Source of the DNA: Pirellulales bacterium
GTDB lineage: Bacteria > Planctomycetota > Planctomycetia > Pirellulales > DATAWG01
Assembly: GCA_036267355.1 (NCBI GenBank)
Contig: DATAWG010000025.1
Location: forward strand, 1-64,000
Direction: 5' to 3'
Length of the DNA stretch: 64,000 bases
Part shown: piece after piece, positions 56,021 through 64,000 of the stretch
Layout of the letters: each line of letters begins with the position of its first letter
Numbering within the stretch: the stretch's first letter is position 1
The notes under the pieces: model-generated
Database searches by the model: none
What the model was told of the DNA's origin: nothing
What the model saw: only the letters and a program-made list of their open reading frames with translations
Translations under genes and position numbers: made by a program

Positions 56021-57325
56021 ATGAATCCCCGCCGACGAATTCATTTCTTACCGCGCAGCATGATGCTGTACATCAGCGCGACGTTCGCACTATTGGTTTT
56101 CAGCGCGGCGGCGCCGCTCAATGCCGATGCGCCGCCGGCAAAACCGCCGTTCGCCGCGGCGACGACAAATGTTGCGAATCCGAGTGCGGCAGGCGCGACA
56201 TCGAATGTCGCCGAGGCGACGGACAGCGATGCGCCGCTTCCGCCCGAGCCGCCGGTGCTTCACATTCCACCAGCTCCCCCGAGCCCAGCGGCGGCAGCGG
56301 CGAATGTTTCGCCGTCCGATTCTTCGCCGCCTGCATCCTCGCCAGCCGAAACCACGCTGACGATTCGCGCCGGCGAGCCCGTTCTACGTTCAATCGCGCG
56401 GCCCGGCGATCAGATCTGGCTCATCAGCACTCGGCAGCTCGGCTGCGGTGTGTGTTTGGACGGCGATCCCGACTTGCAATTCTGGCACTACGAAAATGGC
56501 AACTGGCAAGCGGCGGATCTCAAGGCGTTTCTGGCGGCCGACGATCCGCACGCGCCGACCGATTTCTATATCCACGGCAACGCGAACACCGCCGAAGACG
56601 CGAACGACCATGGCTTCTGCGTCTATCATCAACTGACCGACGGCACCGCGAAAGATCGGCCAATTCGCTTCGTCATCTGGTCGTGGCCGACCGATCCCGG
56701 CCGCCATCCGGTTCAGCTCATCCGCAGCCATGCCTATCGGGCCGACACCGATGCCTGGTATCTCGGCTGGCTGCTGAGCCGGATGAATCACCGGGTGCCG
56801 ATCGGTATCGCCGGCTACAGTTTCGGGGCTCGCGTGGCCACCGGCGCCATCCATTTGATGGGCGGCGGTGAACTGCTGGGCTCAACACTGAAGCTCGATC
56901 CCAAGGCAGGGCGGCCAATGATTCGCGCCGTGCTCCTGGCGGCCGCTGAAGACGATGGCTCGCTCAATCCCGGCGCCCCAAACCAAATGGCGATCCCCAC
57001 GCTCGATCGCCTGCTGCTGATCAATAACGGTTGCGACAGCGCGCTGAAGCATTATCCGCTGATGGATCGTTGCACGCGCCCGTCGGCGCTGGGCTACGTC
57101 GGCTTGGCCACCAACGATCCGAAGATCGAGCAATGCGACGCCTGCTCGATCGTCGGCACCGAACACGTCTGGTCGCACTATTTCTGCAGCGAATGTCTGG
57201 TAGCGCGGATGCGGCCTTATCTGTACCTGGCCGATTTGCCACCGCTCCAGTCGGCGTCGGGCGTGGTGAAATCCAGCAGCAAACCTGCGGTCGCGACCAC
57301 GACGACGCTGGTGGTGAAGCCGTAG
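56021..57325 (+). CDS. Secreted alpha/beta-hydrolase-like protein
   Basis: A 434-residue protein with an N-terminal export signal (about 15-36) and a Pro/Ala/Ser-rich linker (about 36-110). The alpha/beta-hydrolase-like domain has a nucleophile elbow GYSFGAR (Ser267 in G-Y-S-F-G). The acid and base residues are uncertain. Conserved cysteines occur in GCGVC and CDAC near the C-terminal half. The ATG at 56021 is preferred over upstream in-frame codons. Its substrate is unknown. Confidence 0.65.
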   Translation: MNPRRRIHFLPRSMMLYISATFALLVFSAAAPLNADAPPAKPPFAAATTNVANPSAAGATSNVAEATDSDAPLPPEPPVLHIPPAPPSPAAAAANVSPSDSSPPASSPAETTLTIRAGEPVLRSIARPGDQIWLISTRQLGCGVCLDGDPDLQFWHYENGNWQAADLKAFLAADDPHAPTDFYIHGNANTAEDANDHGFCVYHQLTDGTAKDRPIRFVIWSWPTDPGRHPVQLIRSHAYRADTDAWYLGWLLSRMNHRVPIGIAGYSFGARVATGAIHLMGGGELLGSTLKLDPKAGRPMIRAVLLAAAEDDGSLNPGAPNQMAIPTLDRLLLINNGCDSALKHYPLMDRCTRPSALGYVGLATNDPKIEQCDACSIVGTEHVWSHYFCSECLVARMRPYLYLADLPPLQSASGVVKSSSKPAVATTTTLVVKP

Positions 57326-57523
57326 CATCGCGGGCCGAAGCCGCAGTCGAAGAAAGTTCCTAAGCGGCGGGTAGACAAAAGTCGCCGGTTCGGAAAGACT
57401 TTATTGAAGGCTGGATTGCCGGGTGAAACGTCGAATCGCCCGCAGACACTGGCAGACTGCGCTTGCCAGTGGCACACGACCGAACAGGACGATCAACAGC
57501 ACAAACCTGTTGCGCCGCAAGGC

Positions 57524-58447
57524 ATGCCCGAACCAATTGCCTATCTGAACGGCAAAATGCTGCCGGCCCGCGAAGCCGCGATCCCGGTCGACGATGCCGG
57601 CTTCGCGCTGGGGACCACGATCACCGAGCAGCTTCGCACGTTCGGCGGCCGACTGTTTCGCGCCGACCGTCATTTCGAGCGGCTGGCGAATTCGCTTGCC
57701 ATCTGCGGTATCGAAGCCGGGTTGAAGCGTGAAGATTTCGGCCGCATCGCGCAGGAACTGGTGGAACGCAATTATCCGCTCGTCGAGCTCGGAGATGATT
57801 TGGGACTCTGTGTTTTCGTTACGCCGGGCGCCTATGCGGCCATTTCGTCCGGCCGGCGCAGCGGTCCGACGGTCGGCCTGCATACGTTTCCGCTCGCGTT
57901 CGAACTATGGGCGGCGCGCTATGCGGAAGGCGTGAGTCTCGTGGTCACTGCGGTCGAGCAGGTGTCGCAGCATTGCTGGCCCGCCGAGCTGAAGTGCCGC
58001 AGTCGGATGCACTACTATCTGGCCGATCGGCAGGCCGAGGCAATCGAGCGCGGGGCGCGGGCGCTGCTGCTTGATGCACAAGGAAACGTGACAGAAAGTT
58101 CGACCGCGAACCTTGTCATCTACGTGTCCGGCCAAGGCTTGGTGGGCCCGCCACGCAGCGACGTGCTGCCGGGAGTGAGCCTCGAGGTGGCGATCGAGTT
58201 GGCGCGCGGGTTGTCGATCCCGTATTCCGAACGCCGCTTGCTGCCGGCCGATGTGGCCACCGCGGGCGAAGTTTTTCTCACCAGCACGCCCAATTGCCTG
58301 CTACCGGTGGTTCGGTTTGCGGGCCGAGCGATTGGCGACGGCCATCCGGGGCCGGTGTTCAGAAAAATTTCGGAGGCGTGGAACGGATTGGTCGGCCTCG
58401 ATATCGCCGCCCAAGCGGTGCGGTTTTCGCGGCGTTATGGGAAATAG
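57524..58447 (+). CDS. Class IV PLP-dependent aminotransferase
   Basis: A 307-residue fold-type IV PLP enzyme, in the group of D-amino acid aminotransferase, branched-chain aminotransferase and aminodeoxychorismate lyase. The N-terminal YLNGKMLPAREAAIPVDDAG, the PLP lysine in AELKCRSRMHYYLAD, and VTESSTANLVIY are present. Which of the three reactions it performs is undecided. It is followed by rsfS on the same strand. Confidence 0.85.
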   Translation: MPEPIAYLNGKMLPAREAAIPVDDAGFALGTTITEQLRTFGGRLFRADRHFERLANSLAICGIEAGLKREDFGRIAQELVERNYPLVELGDDLGLCVFVTPGAYAAISSGRRSGPTVGLHTFPLAFELWAARYAEGVSLVVTAVEQVSQHCWPAELKCRSRMHYYLADRQAEAIERGARALLLDAQGNVTESSTANLVIYVSGQGLVGPPRSDVLPGVSLEVAIELARGLSIPYSERRLLPADVATAGEVFLTSTPNCLLPVVRFAGRAIGDGHPGPVFRKISEAWNGLVGLDIAAQAVRFSRRYGK

Positions 58448-58622
58448 CGTGTGAGGCATGGTGCGGGTGGAAAACGCGTTTGGGCCGCGCGAACCCAGGG
58501 AAGGCTGGCGGCGTCGGTTCTAATGGCAGATGCTCGCGCAGCCTTCCCTCGGCTTCTGGGGAGGGTACAATAAAGCGAGTGGTTGGAACCAGGGACTCGT
58601 CAAACCGTTGAGAGGGCCACAT

Positions 58623-59030
58623 TTGGCTAGCTCCATCATTCATCGGACGGCCGCCCAGGCGGAACGTCCCGACGGCAGCCTGCAACTGGCCTTGACCGTC
58701 GCCGGAATCGCCGAGGAAAACCGAGGTCGCGACATCGTCATCCTCGACATGCGGCAGCAAACCGCCATCTTCGACTATTTCGTGCTGGCCACCGGTACCA
58801 GCCGCCGGCAGCTTCACTCCATCAGTGAAGAGATCGACCGGGTTCTCCAGGACACGCTCGGCGATCATCGCCTCGGCATCGAGGGCTATGTCGATGGCCG
58901 CTGGATCCTGCTCGACTACGGCGACGTGGTCGTGCATCTGTTCGACGAACAATCGCGCGAATACTACGATCTCGAGCAATTGTGGTGCAGCGCGAAGCGC
59001 GTGCCATGGGTCGCGCCGACCACCGGATAG
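58623..59030 (+). CDS. rsfS: Ribosome silencing factor RsfS
   Basis: A 135-residue protein that blocks 50S-30S joining when nutrients are low. Family marks are DYFVLATGTSRRQLHSI and GDVVVHLFDEQSREYYDLEQLW. The start is taken at TTG (58623), preceded by GAGAGGG. The ATG at 58530 would add a non-homologous leader that crosses a possible promoter (TACAAT at 58566-58571). It is located 175 bases after the aminotransferase. Confidence 0.85.
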   Translation: MASSIIHRTAAQAERPDGSLQLALTVAGIAEENRGRDIVILDMRQQTAIFDYFVLATGTSRRQLHSISEEIDRVLQDTLGDHRLGIEGYVDGRWILLDYGDVVVHLFDEQSREYYDLEQLWCSAKRVPWVAPTTG

Positions 59031-59074
59031 GCAGCCGATCGCGGCCGCCATGCCTCGGCGACTCCTCAAAACAG

Positions 59075-59146
59075 TAGCCCGAAGCGTGAGCGAGGAAGAG
59101 GCCGCGACGTCTGTCAACGATTTCCTCACTAACGCTTCGGGCTAGT
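59075..59146. repeat. Family B palindrome between rsfS and fmt
   Basis: TAGCCCGAAGCGTGAGCGAGG and CCTCACTAACGCTTCGGGCT face each other across about 28 bases. It lies between two convergent genes, where it could serve as a bidirectional transcript-end hairpin. Confidence 0.85.
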
Positions 59147-59169
59147 GTGCCGATTGGCGAGTGCACGGC

Positions 59170-60153
59170 CTACGTTTCTTCGCCGAATCGATCGCCGGGG
59201 CGAATCGCATGCCCGCGCAGGAATTCAACCGCGGGCATCGATTTTCTGCCCGCGGCTTGCAGCCGCTCGATTGCGATCGAACCATCGCCGCAGGCAACGA
59301 TGAGTTCCGGCGTGGTGGCGATCACGGCGCCCGGCGCAGCGCCAGCGACCGCGTGGCCCGGTCGAACGGCAATTTCGTGGAGCACAATCCGCATCGAGGA
59401 ACCATCGGTTGGGTGCCAAAAGGAATAAACTTTCGGCCAAGGCTGCATGGCGCGAAACTGATTGAAAATGGCCGCCGCTGGGCGATGCCAGTCGATCAAG
59501 CCATCGCTCGTTTTCAACCGCGGGGCCTTCGAGGCCAGGGCCGGATCTTGCACGATTCCCGCGTTCGGCCGGCCGCCCGTGAGTATCGCAATCGCCTCCT
59601 CGATGGCCTCGGTCCCCAAGGCGGCGAGCCGTGGCTCTAGTTCGGCTGCCGTTTCGCTCGGACCGATCACAAGCCAGCGCTGCACGAGCACCGGTCCCGC
59701 GTCGAGCTGCGGCGTCATGTGAATCACGCTAACGCCGGTCTGCGTTTCGCCGTGATAAATGGCCCATTGGATCGGGGCGGCGCCGCGATATTTCGGCAAC
59801 AGCGAGCCGTGCAAATTGATGCCGCCGAGCCGCGCCAAGCCCAACACATCGCGCGAGAGAATTTGGCCGAAATCGCAGACAACGAACAGGTCCGCGGCGT
59901 AGCAAGCCAGCCGCTGGTGCGAATCGGCCGAGTTCACGTCATCCGGCGCGAACACCGGCACGCCATGCTTTTGGGCCGCGGCCCGCATCGGATTCTGCAC
60001 CGCCCCCGCGCGACCATGCACCGGCCGATCAGGCCGTGTCACTAATCCGAGAACGGTTCGCTCGGCCGCCAACAGCCCTTCGAACATGGGCACGGCGAAC
60101 GGCCCTGTGCCCATGACCAATATCCGTAATGAGCGATCTTCGACAGCATTCAT
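59170..60153 (-). CDS. fmt: Methionyl-tRNA formyltransferase
   Basis: A 327-residue enzyme formylating initiator Met-tRNA with 10-formyl-THF. The catalytic Asn, His and Asp are in GGINLHGSLLPKYRGAAPIQ and TPQLDAGPVL. The C-terminal domain is present. It begins 29 bases after the def stop on the same strand, forming the usual def-fmt pair. Confidence 0.95.
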   Translation of the reverse strand: MNAVEDRSLRILVMGTGPFAVPMFEGLLAAERTVLGLVTRPDRPVHGRAGAVQNPMRAAAQKHGVPVFAPDDVNSADSHQRLACYAADLFVVCDFGQILSRDVLGLARLGGINLHGSLLPKYRGAAPIQWAIYHGETQTGVSVIHMTPQLDAGPVLVQRWLVIGPSETAAELEPRLAALGTEAIEEAIAILTGGRPNAGIVQDPALASKAPRLKTSDGLIDWHRPAAAIFNQFRAMQPWPKVYSFWHPTDGSSMRIVLHEIAVRPGHAVAGAAPGAVIATTPELIVACGDGSIAIERLQAAGRKSMPAVEFLRGHAIRPGDRFGEET

Positions 60154-60182
60154 GGGGATCTACTTCGTCGGCTGTCGAGCGA

Positions 60183-60764
60183 TCAGGTGCGCAGCTTTTC
60201 CAATTCCTGCCAGCGGGCGGCAATATCGGCGTCGCTGGGGATGTGGCCGCGCTCGCGGCCGGCCGCAAACTCATCTTCAAACTCGCGCAACGAATCGCGA
60301 ATATCGAGCGCCGCGGTCGTGCTCAGACGATCGATAAACAGCCGGCCGTCGATATGGTCGGTCTCGTGTTGCACGACGCGGGCAAACAGGCCGTCTAGCT
60401 CGAGATGCACCGGCTGGCCATTGAGGTCGTAGGCGTCGATATCGATTTTTTCGGCCCGCTTCACCGGGGCATACACCTCGGGAATGCTCAGGCAGCCTTC
60501 TTCCGCCTCGACCAGTCCGCGCGGCCGCCGCAGCACCGGGTTCAAGAACACACGCTCCTCGCCCGTCTTCGCATCGCCCGTGGGATTCGTGATAAACAAC
60601 CGATACGGCAAATCGACTTGATTGGCAGCCAAGCCGACGCCGCGGTGTTGATACATCAACTCGAACATCTGCCGGACGATTTCCCGCAGTTCGGGATCGA
60701 CCCGCTTGAGCGGTTTGGAAACGCGGCGCAACGTCGGATGCGGATATTGAATAACGCGAAGCAT
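60183..60764 (-). CDS. def: Peptide deformylase
   Basis: A 193-residue iron/zinc enzyme removing the N-formyl group from new proteins. Motifs are GVGLAANQ, EEGCLSIP and QHETDHIDG, all intact. It is first of the def-fmt pair. A family C repeat fragment lies just upstream. Confidence 0.96.
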   Translation of the reverse strand: MLRVIQYPHPTLRRVSKPLKRVDPELREIVRQMFELMYQHRGVGLAANQVDLPYRLFITNPTGDAKTGEERVFLNPVLRRPRGLVEAEEGCLSIPEVYAPVKRAEKIDIDAYDLNGQPVHLELDGLFARVVQHETDHIDGRLFIDRLSTTAALDIRDSLREFEDEFAAGRERGHIPSDADIAARWQELEKLRT

Positions 60765-60834
60765 CGCGGGAAAGGGTGAGGGTGAGAGGGGGTAGGAAGC
60801 GATGGTGAAAATGTTCCCGCGATTTAGAGCGTAA

Positions 60835-60874
60835 AAGGCTGCTTCCTGTAGCCTGTAGCCTTCAGCCTTCTTCA
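60835..60874. repeat. Family C half-palindrome upstream of def
   Basis: GGCTGCTTCCTGTAGCCTGT and AGCCTTCAGCC repeat the family C vocabulary but without a well-preserved opposite arm. It touches the 3' end of the stress-protein gene. Confidence 0.6.
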
Positions 60875-61339
60875 GACGAATTCGTGCTCGGGATGGCGGA
60901 CGGTGAGGACGGGGCAGGGAGCTTTGCGAACCACTTTTTCCGCAACGCTGCCCATCAGCATGTGAGCGATCGGGCCACGGCCGTGGGTGCCCATCACGAT
61001 CAGGTCGATTTCCTGCGATTTGGCGTAGGTGACGATTTCCAAGAACGGGCTGCCGACGAGCGTCACGATTTCGGCGGAATATTTTTGCCGCTCGGCGTCG
61101 GTGAGCACGTGTTCCAGGCGATTGCGGACGGCGTTTTCGATGTCGGCCCTGGCCGTGCCCATGGCAAACGTTTCGCCTTCCGGTGTGGCCCAGGGATAGA
61201 CGAGCGCGTTTTCATCGAGCACGTGCACCAGATGCAGCCGGGCTCCGAACGTTTCGGAAAAAGCCTTGCCATAGTGTAGCGCGACTTCCGACGGCTCGCT
61301 GAAATCGGTCGGCACCAATACTCGCTTGATCGTGATCAT
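60872..61339 (-). CDS. Universal stress protein (UspA family)
   Basis: A 155-residue protein with the ATP-binding segment GTHGRGPIAHMLMGSVAEKV and the C-terminal KAPCPVLTVR. The N terminus (ITIKRVLVPTDFSEPSEVA) is typical. It probably binds ATP and acts as a homodimer. It is monocistronic between repeat-filled gaps. Confidence 0.9.
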   Translation of the reverse strand: MITIKRVLVPTDFSEPSEVALHYGKAFSETFGARLHLVHVLDENALVYPWATPEGETFAMGTARADIENAVRNRLEHVLTDAERQKYSAEIVTLVGSPFLEIVTYAKSQEIDLIVMGTHGRGPIAHMLMGSVAEKVVRKAPCPVLTVRHPEHEFV

Positions 61340-61354
61340 CGTAAACCCCTGATA

Positions 61355-61421
61355 CTAGCCCGAAGCGTTAGCGAGGAAGCCCCGCCACGTGGCGCACCCT
61401 CGCTAACGCTTCGGGCTGGTG
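61355..61421. repeat. Family B palindrome between top6A and the stress-protein gene
   Basis: CTAGCCCGAAGCGTTAGCGA and the facing CCCTCGCTAACGCTTCGGGC enclose about 24 bases. This is one of the best preserved family B copies. It lies 16 bases upstream of the Usp start, with top6A ending at 61518 on the other side. Confidence 0.88.
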
Positions 61422-61517
61422 TGGATGTGCATGCCGCAACGCCCACTGGCGCTGCCGCGCCAAGAGAATTATACGCCGATCCGGTTTCGCCGTCGCGGGC
61501 CAGCGGGCGGCGGCGGT

Positions 61518-62687
61518 TCAATCGAGCCAATCCTGGGCGCCTAGCCGGTCGGGGGCATACGTTTCGGTCACGTAGCTGATGTCTTTGGAGATCAGCGATT
61601 CGACTTCCAGTTTGAAGCCGTTTCGCAGCATCAGATCGATTTCTTTCTGCCACGCTTTCTTGTCCTTGAACCATGGATAGGCGGCGATCTGCTTGGCCCG
61701 TTTGATGTCGCTGTCGTTGAGCATGATTTTCACGCTGTTCGACAGCGTACAGCGCTCGAAATCGATCGACCGCAGGCCGATGAATTTCGCGTCGGGCAGG
61801 GCCATCCGTTTCGACTCATAGGCCAGATTGATCGAGCCCTGCTTGAGAACGCTGTAAATGTAATACCCCCAAGGGTCGTTATCGAGCAGGCAGTAGACGG
61901 GCAATTTCAGCTCGTTGTGCAGCCGGTAGAGCAACCGCCGCACGCCGCGCGAGGGCTGGCCGCCGCCATGCGTGAGCAGGCAGCCATGCTTGCGCCAGAA
62001 CTTGTCTTCATTGAACCGCCGCCATACCGTGTCTTTTTCGACGTGCAACACGAATTTCGCGTCGCACTTGTCGAACTGCACGATTTCCGGCTCGCAAATC
62101 GACGGGATGCTATATCCGCCCGAGCCCATTCGCGAGCAATCGATCGTGTCGCCGCTATCGATGAGTGTGAGCGGTCCGACCATTCCGCCTCGATTGGAGG
62201 CGTACACGTGCAGCTCTTCGCGCAGCGCGTCGAGCGTCACTTCCAAATCTTCGATCACGGGATCGCATTCGTTCTGATCGGCAAAGGTTTCTTCCTTCGT
62301 GCCTTCGATCGTGTGTTTGAGCAGGTAGAACAGACCTCGGATGCTGGTCGTCTTGCTCTGATCGATGAGCGCCTTGCAGCCGCTGGCCACGAGCAGCGTT
62401 TGCATGTAGCTCTTGGCTTGCGACAGGTTGAACAAGTGCCGGCGGTTCTTGGCGCTGCCCATCTCGATGAATCGCCGCTGCTTGTTGAAGCGGATATTCG
62501 AGAGGCTGCGGGCGGGGATATCGAGATGCGGATCGCGCTTCTTCTCCGCCGACACGACCACTTCATCGGCCAGCCCGACGATGCTTGCCAACGTTTTTTG
62601 ATCGCGCGGATTGAGCGACGCCGGATCGACGGACGCTTTATCGGAAGAAGACTTCTCGGCAGGCGGTTTCGCTCGTTTTTTGCTCAT
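61518..62687 (-). CDS. top6A: DNA topoisomerase VI subunit A (Spo11-like)
   Basis: A 389-residue type IIB topoisomerase cleavage subunit. The winged-helix part contains TSIRGLFYLLKHTIEG; the likely catalytic tyrosine is Y121. The Toprim domain carries E217 in LHVEKDTVWRRF and D269/D271 in LLDNDPWGYY. The motif THGGGQPSRGVRRLL (about 239-253) is family-typical. It lies 72 bases downstream of the B subunit gene on the same strand, so both should be made together. Topoisomerase VI is mainly archaeal and plant; bacterial cases are sporadic. The basic Lys-rich N terminus (1-30) is probably disordered. Confidence 0.93.
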   Translation of the reverse strand: MSKKRAKPPAEKSSSDKASVDPASLNPRDQKTLASIVGLADEVVVSAEKKRDPHLDIPARSLSNIRFNKQRRFIEMGSAKNRRHLFNLSQAKSYMQTLLVASGCKALIDQSKTTSIRGLFYLLKHTIEGTKEETFADQNECDPVIEDLEVTLDALREELHVYASNRGGMVGPLTLIDSGDTIDCSRMGSGGYSIPSICEPEIVQFDKCDAKFVLHVEKDTVWRRFNEDKFWRKHGCLLTHGGGQPSRGVRRLLYRLHNELKLPVYCLLDNDPWGYYIYSVLKQGSINLAYESKRMALPDAKFIGLRSIDFERCTLSNSVKIMLNDSDIKRAKQIAAYPWFKDKKAWQKEIDLMLRNGFKLEVESLISKDISYVTETYAPDRLGAQDWLD

Positions 62688-62759
62688 TGCACGAATTGCT
62701 TTTCAGATGGGATGGCGGGGCACGGCAGTCGACTTCGCCGGCGACACGACTGGAGATAA

Positions 62760-64000
62760 TTAGGGTTTTCCGGCCACGGCCTGAGTCGGCTTGGGCGGAG
62801 CCACAGGCGTTGGCGGCGGTGCGTTGCGGTCGACGATCAGCACGTTTTTGCCCAGATCGAGCTCTTCGTCTTCGATCGGCTTGCCGTCTTCGTCAAATTC
62901 CAGGTCGGCCTGGGCCGTTTTCTTTTTGGCCACCGTCAGCAGTTGGTTATACAGTTCGTCGCGGTCGGATTGGTTGATGCCGCTGACGGCATTGGCCACC
63001 TCGCCCAAATAGCGGAGAAACACGGTGCGACGCTCGCCTTCCTGCTTCACGCGCAAGCGGCGGCGGAGATACATGCCGAGCTTCCGCCCGACGGATTGCA
63101 ATGCCAGCCGCAGCTCTTTTTGGATTTCCGGATACGAGGCGATCGCCTCTTTCGATTCGCTGGTGAACGGCACCCAAACGCTTGCCATGTGCACCATCAC
63201 CGTGATCGGCGCCGACGGCAACGCGCCGCGCGATTGGCTCAAGCCATAGGCCCGCCAATTGGTTTGGACGATCATTTGCGTGATCGCGCAGGCTCCGTGC
63301 TGGAATTGCAGCGGCACGCGGTTGGCATACCGCAGCACGTTCATCGTCTGCCCTTCGTCGAGATTGACGCTGTGCAATGCGGCATGGAGCGCGGCGATTT
63401 CGGCCTTCTTGAGCCGCCCGGGCGATTGGCGCGGGGCCGATTTCGCTTCTTCCAAAATCTTGTCGGCGCCGGCGACGCCGAGGCCCGCGAAGGTGTTGGT
63501 GAGAAATTGGCGGAGCGTGCGGGCGTCGCTTTGCCCCAGCAGCTCGCTGAGCGTATCGAGCGGCACTCGTTGCGTTGCCGGGCTGCCGCCGTAGGCTAGC
63601 GCCGCTTCGATCACGAACGGATTGCCGCGATACACGGCCGGCGGGCGCGTGGCGGCGACATAAAATTCGCCGGGCACCACCTCGTGCAAGCCCTTGAGTA
63701 AGAGCTCTTCGCCGATCGGCGCGATGCAATCGGTCGCGGGCGGGCTGATCTTGGTTTGCTGGATGGCCTGAAAAATCGCATCGGCTTCGTGCCGGCCGAT
63801 CTTCACCGTGTTGGCCCGCGGGCTGACTTTCGCCGATTCGCAGATCTTCCGCGCCACCGCCGGACTGACCCGGGAAAAACTGGTGGTGAGAAATTGCGAC
63901 ATCGTCGAGGCCTTCGCGTCTTTGAGCATCGTCATCAGCCGGCCCAGTTCGACGCCGTAGGGATGCGGCTTGATTTCCGTCGGCTCGGGGGGCAGATGCT
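62760..64000 (-). CDS. top6B: DNA topoisomerase VI subunit B, C-terminal part (truncated by window)
   Basis: The frame continues through the window edge. The visible C-terminal 410 or so residues begin LPPEPTEIKPHPYGVELGRL and contain the linker and transducer regions (FLTTSFSRVSPAVARKICES, VYRGNPFVIEAALAYGG, LRYANRVPLQFQHGACAITQ). The N-terminal ATPase (GHKL) domain lies beyond the window. A Pro-rich C-terminal tail (about the last 40 residues) is not typical. Subunit B powers strand passage by subunit A. Confidence 0.92.
   Translation of the reverse strand, partial: HLPPEPTEIKPHPYGVELGRLMTMLKDAKASTMSQFLTTSFSRVSPAVARKICESAKVSPRANTVKIGRHEADAIFQAIQQTKISPPATDCIAPIGEELLLKGLHEVVPGEFYVAATRPPAVYRGNPFVIEAALAYGGSPATQRVPLDTLSELLGQSDARTLRQFLTNTFAGLGVAGADKILEEAKSAPRQSPGRLKKAEIAALHAALHSVNLDEGQTMNVLRYANRVPLQFQHGACAITQMIVQTNWRAYGLSQSRGALPSAPITVMVHMASVWVPFTSESKEAIASYPEIQKELRLALQSVGRKLGMYLRRRLRVKQEGERRTVFLRYLGEVANAVSGINQSDRDELYNQLLTVAKKKTAQADLEFDEDGKPIEDEELDLGKNVLIVDRNAPPPTPVAPPKPTQAVAGKP

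Overview
The window is a GC-rich chromosomal segment, almost certainly from a planctomycete (Planctomycetota, probably Pirellulales-like). The reasons are the co-occurrence of DUF1501, DUF1549/DUF1553 and WD40-cytochrome c proteins, a DUF1571 protein, a DUF1559-like domain fused to an anti-sigma-type protein, large Gly/Pro/Ala-rich envelope proteins, and short palindromic repeats in many intergenic gaps. This assignment is inferred from gene families. No rRNA or tRNA gene was found to confirm it.

Layout. 1-17.4 kb is mostly housekeeping: dedA-trmB, a YhaM-like HD nuclease, ribonuclease R, a complete glycine cleavage set (gcvT-gcvH-gcvPA-gcvPB), an RlmI-like methyltransferase, a decayed antitoxin/PIN-toxin pair, hisD-hisC-hisB, a threonine aldolase and a TatD nuclease. 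17.4-27.3 kb is accessory: a 1411-residue von Willebrand/secretin-like envelope protein, a 1.2 kb gap without a convincing gene, a secreted beta-propeller-like protein, a 2OG-Fe(II) oxygenase, and an ECF sigma factor followed by a membrane anti-sigma/DUF1559-like fusion. 27.6-33.8 kb holds acs, a patch of broken or orphan small genes, cysK, a class I aldolase (fbaB type) and a small lipoprotein. 34-47.9 kb is a long minus-strand block: a DUF1549/DUF1553 cytochrome, a DUF1501 Tat substrate and a cytochrome c-WD40-coiled-coil protein, then a FecR-like membrane protein, a HIT protein, a DUF1571 protein, and a second ECF sigma factor overlapping a membrane protein. 48.4-59 kb (plus strand) holds a second HIT protein, a PIN-TRAM membrane protein, hisF, pilT coupled to a degenerate PilB/GspE-like protein and a CvpA-like membrane protein, secreted proteins, a class IV aminotransferase and rsfS. 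59-64 kb (minus strand) holds def-fmt, a universal stress protein and both subunits of DNA topoisomerase VI. The B subunit runs off the window edge.

Most notable are: (i) a bacterial topoisomerase VI A/B pair; (ii) a membrane-anchored PilB/GspE homologue that has lost the Walker A lysine, translationally coupled to an intact PilT; (iii) several families of dispersed palindromic repeats placed between genes, often directly in front of start codons; (iv) a frameshifted antitoxin/PIN module. All calls come from reading the sequence and from general family knowledge. No database search was run.
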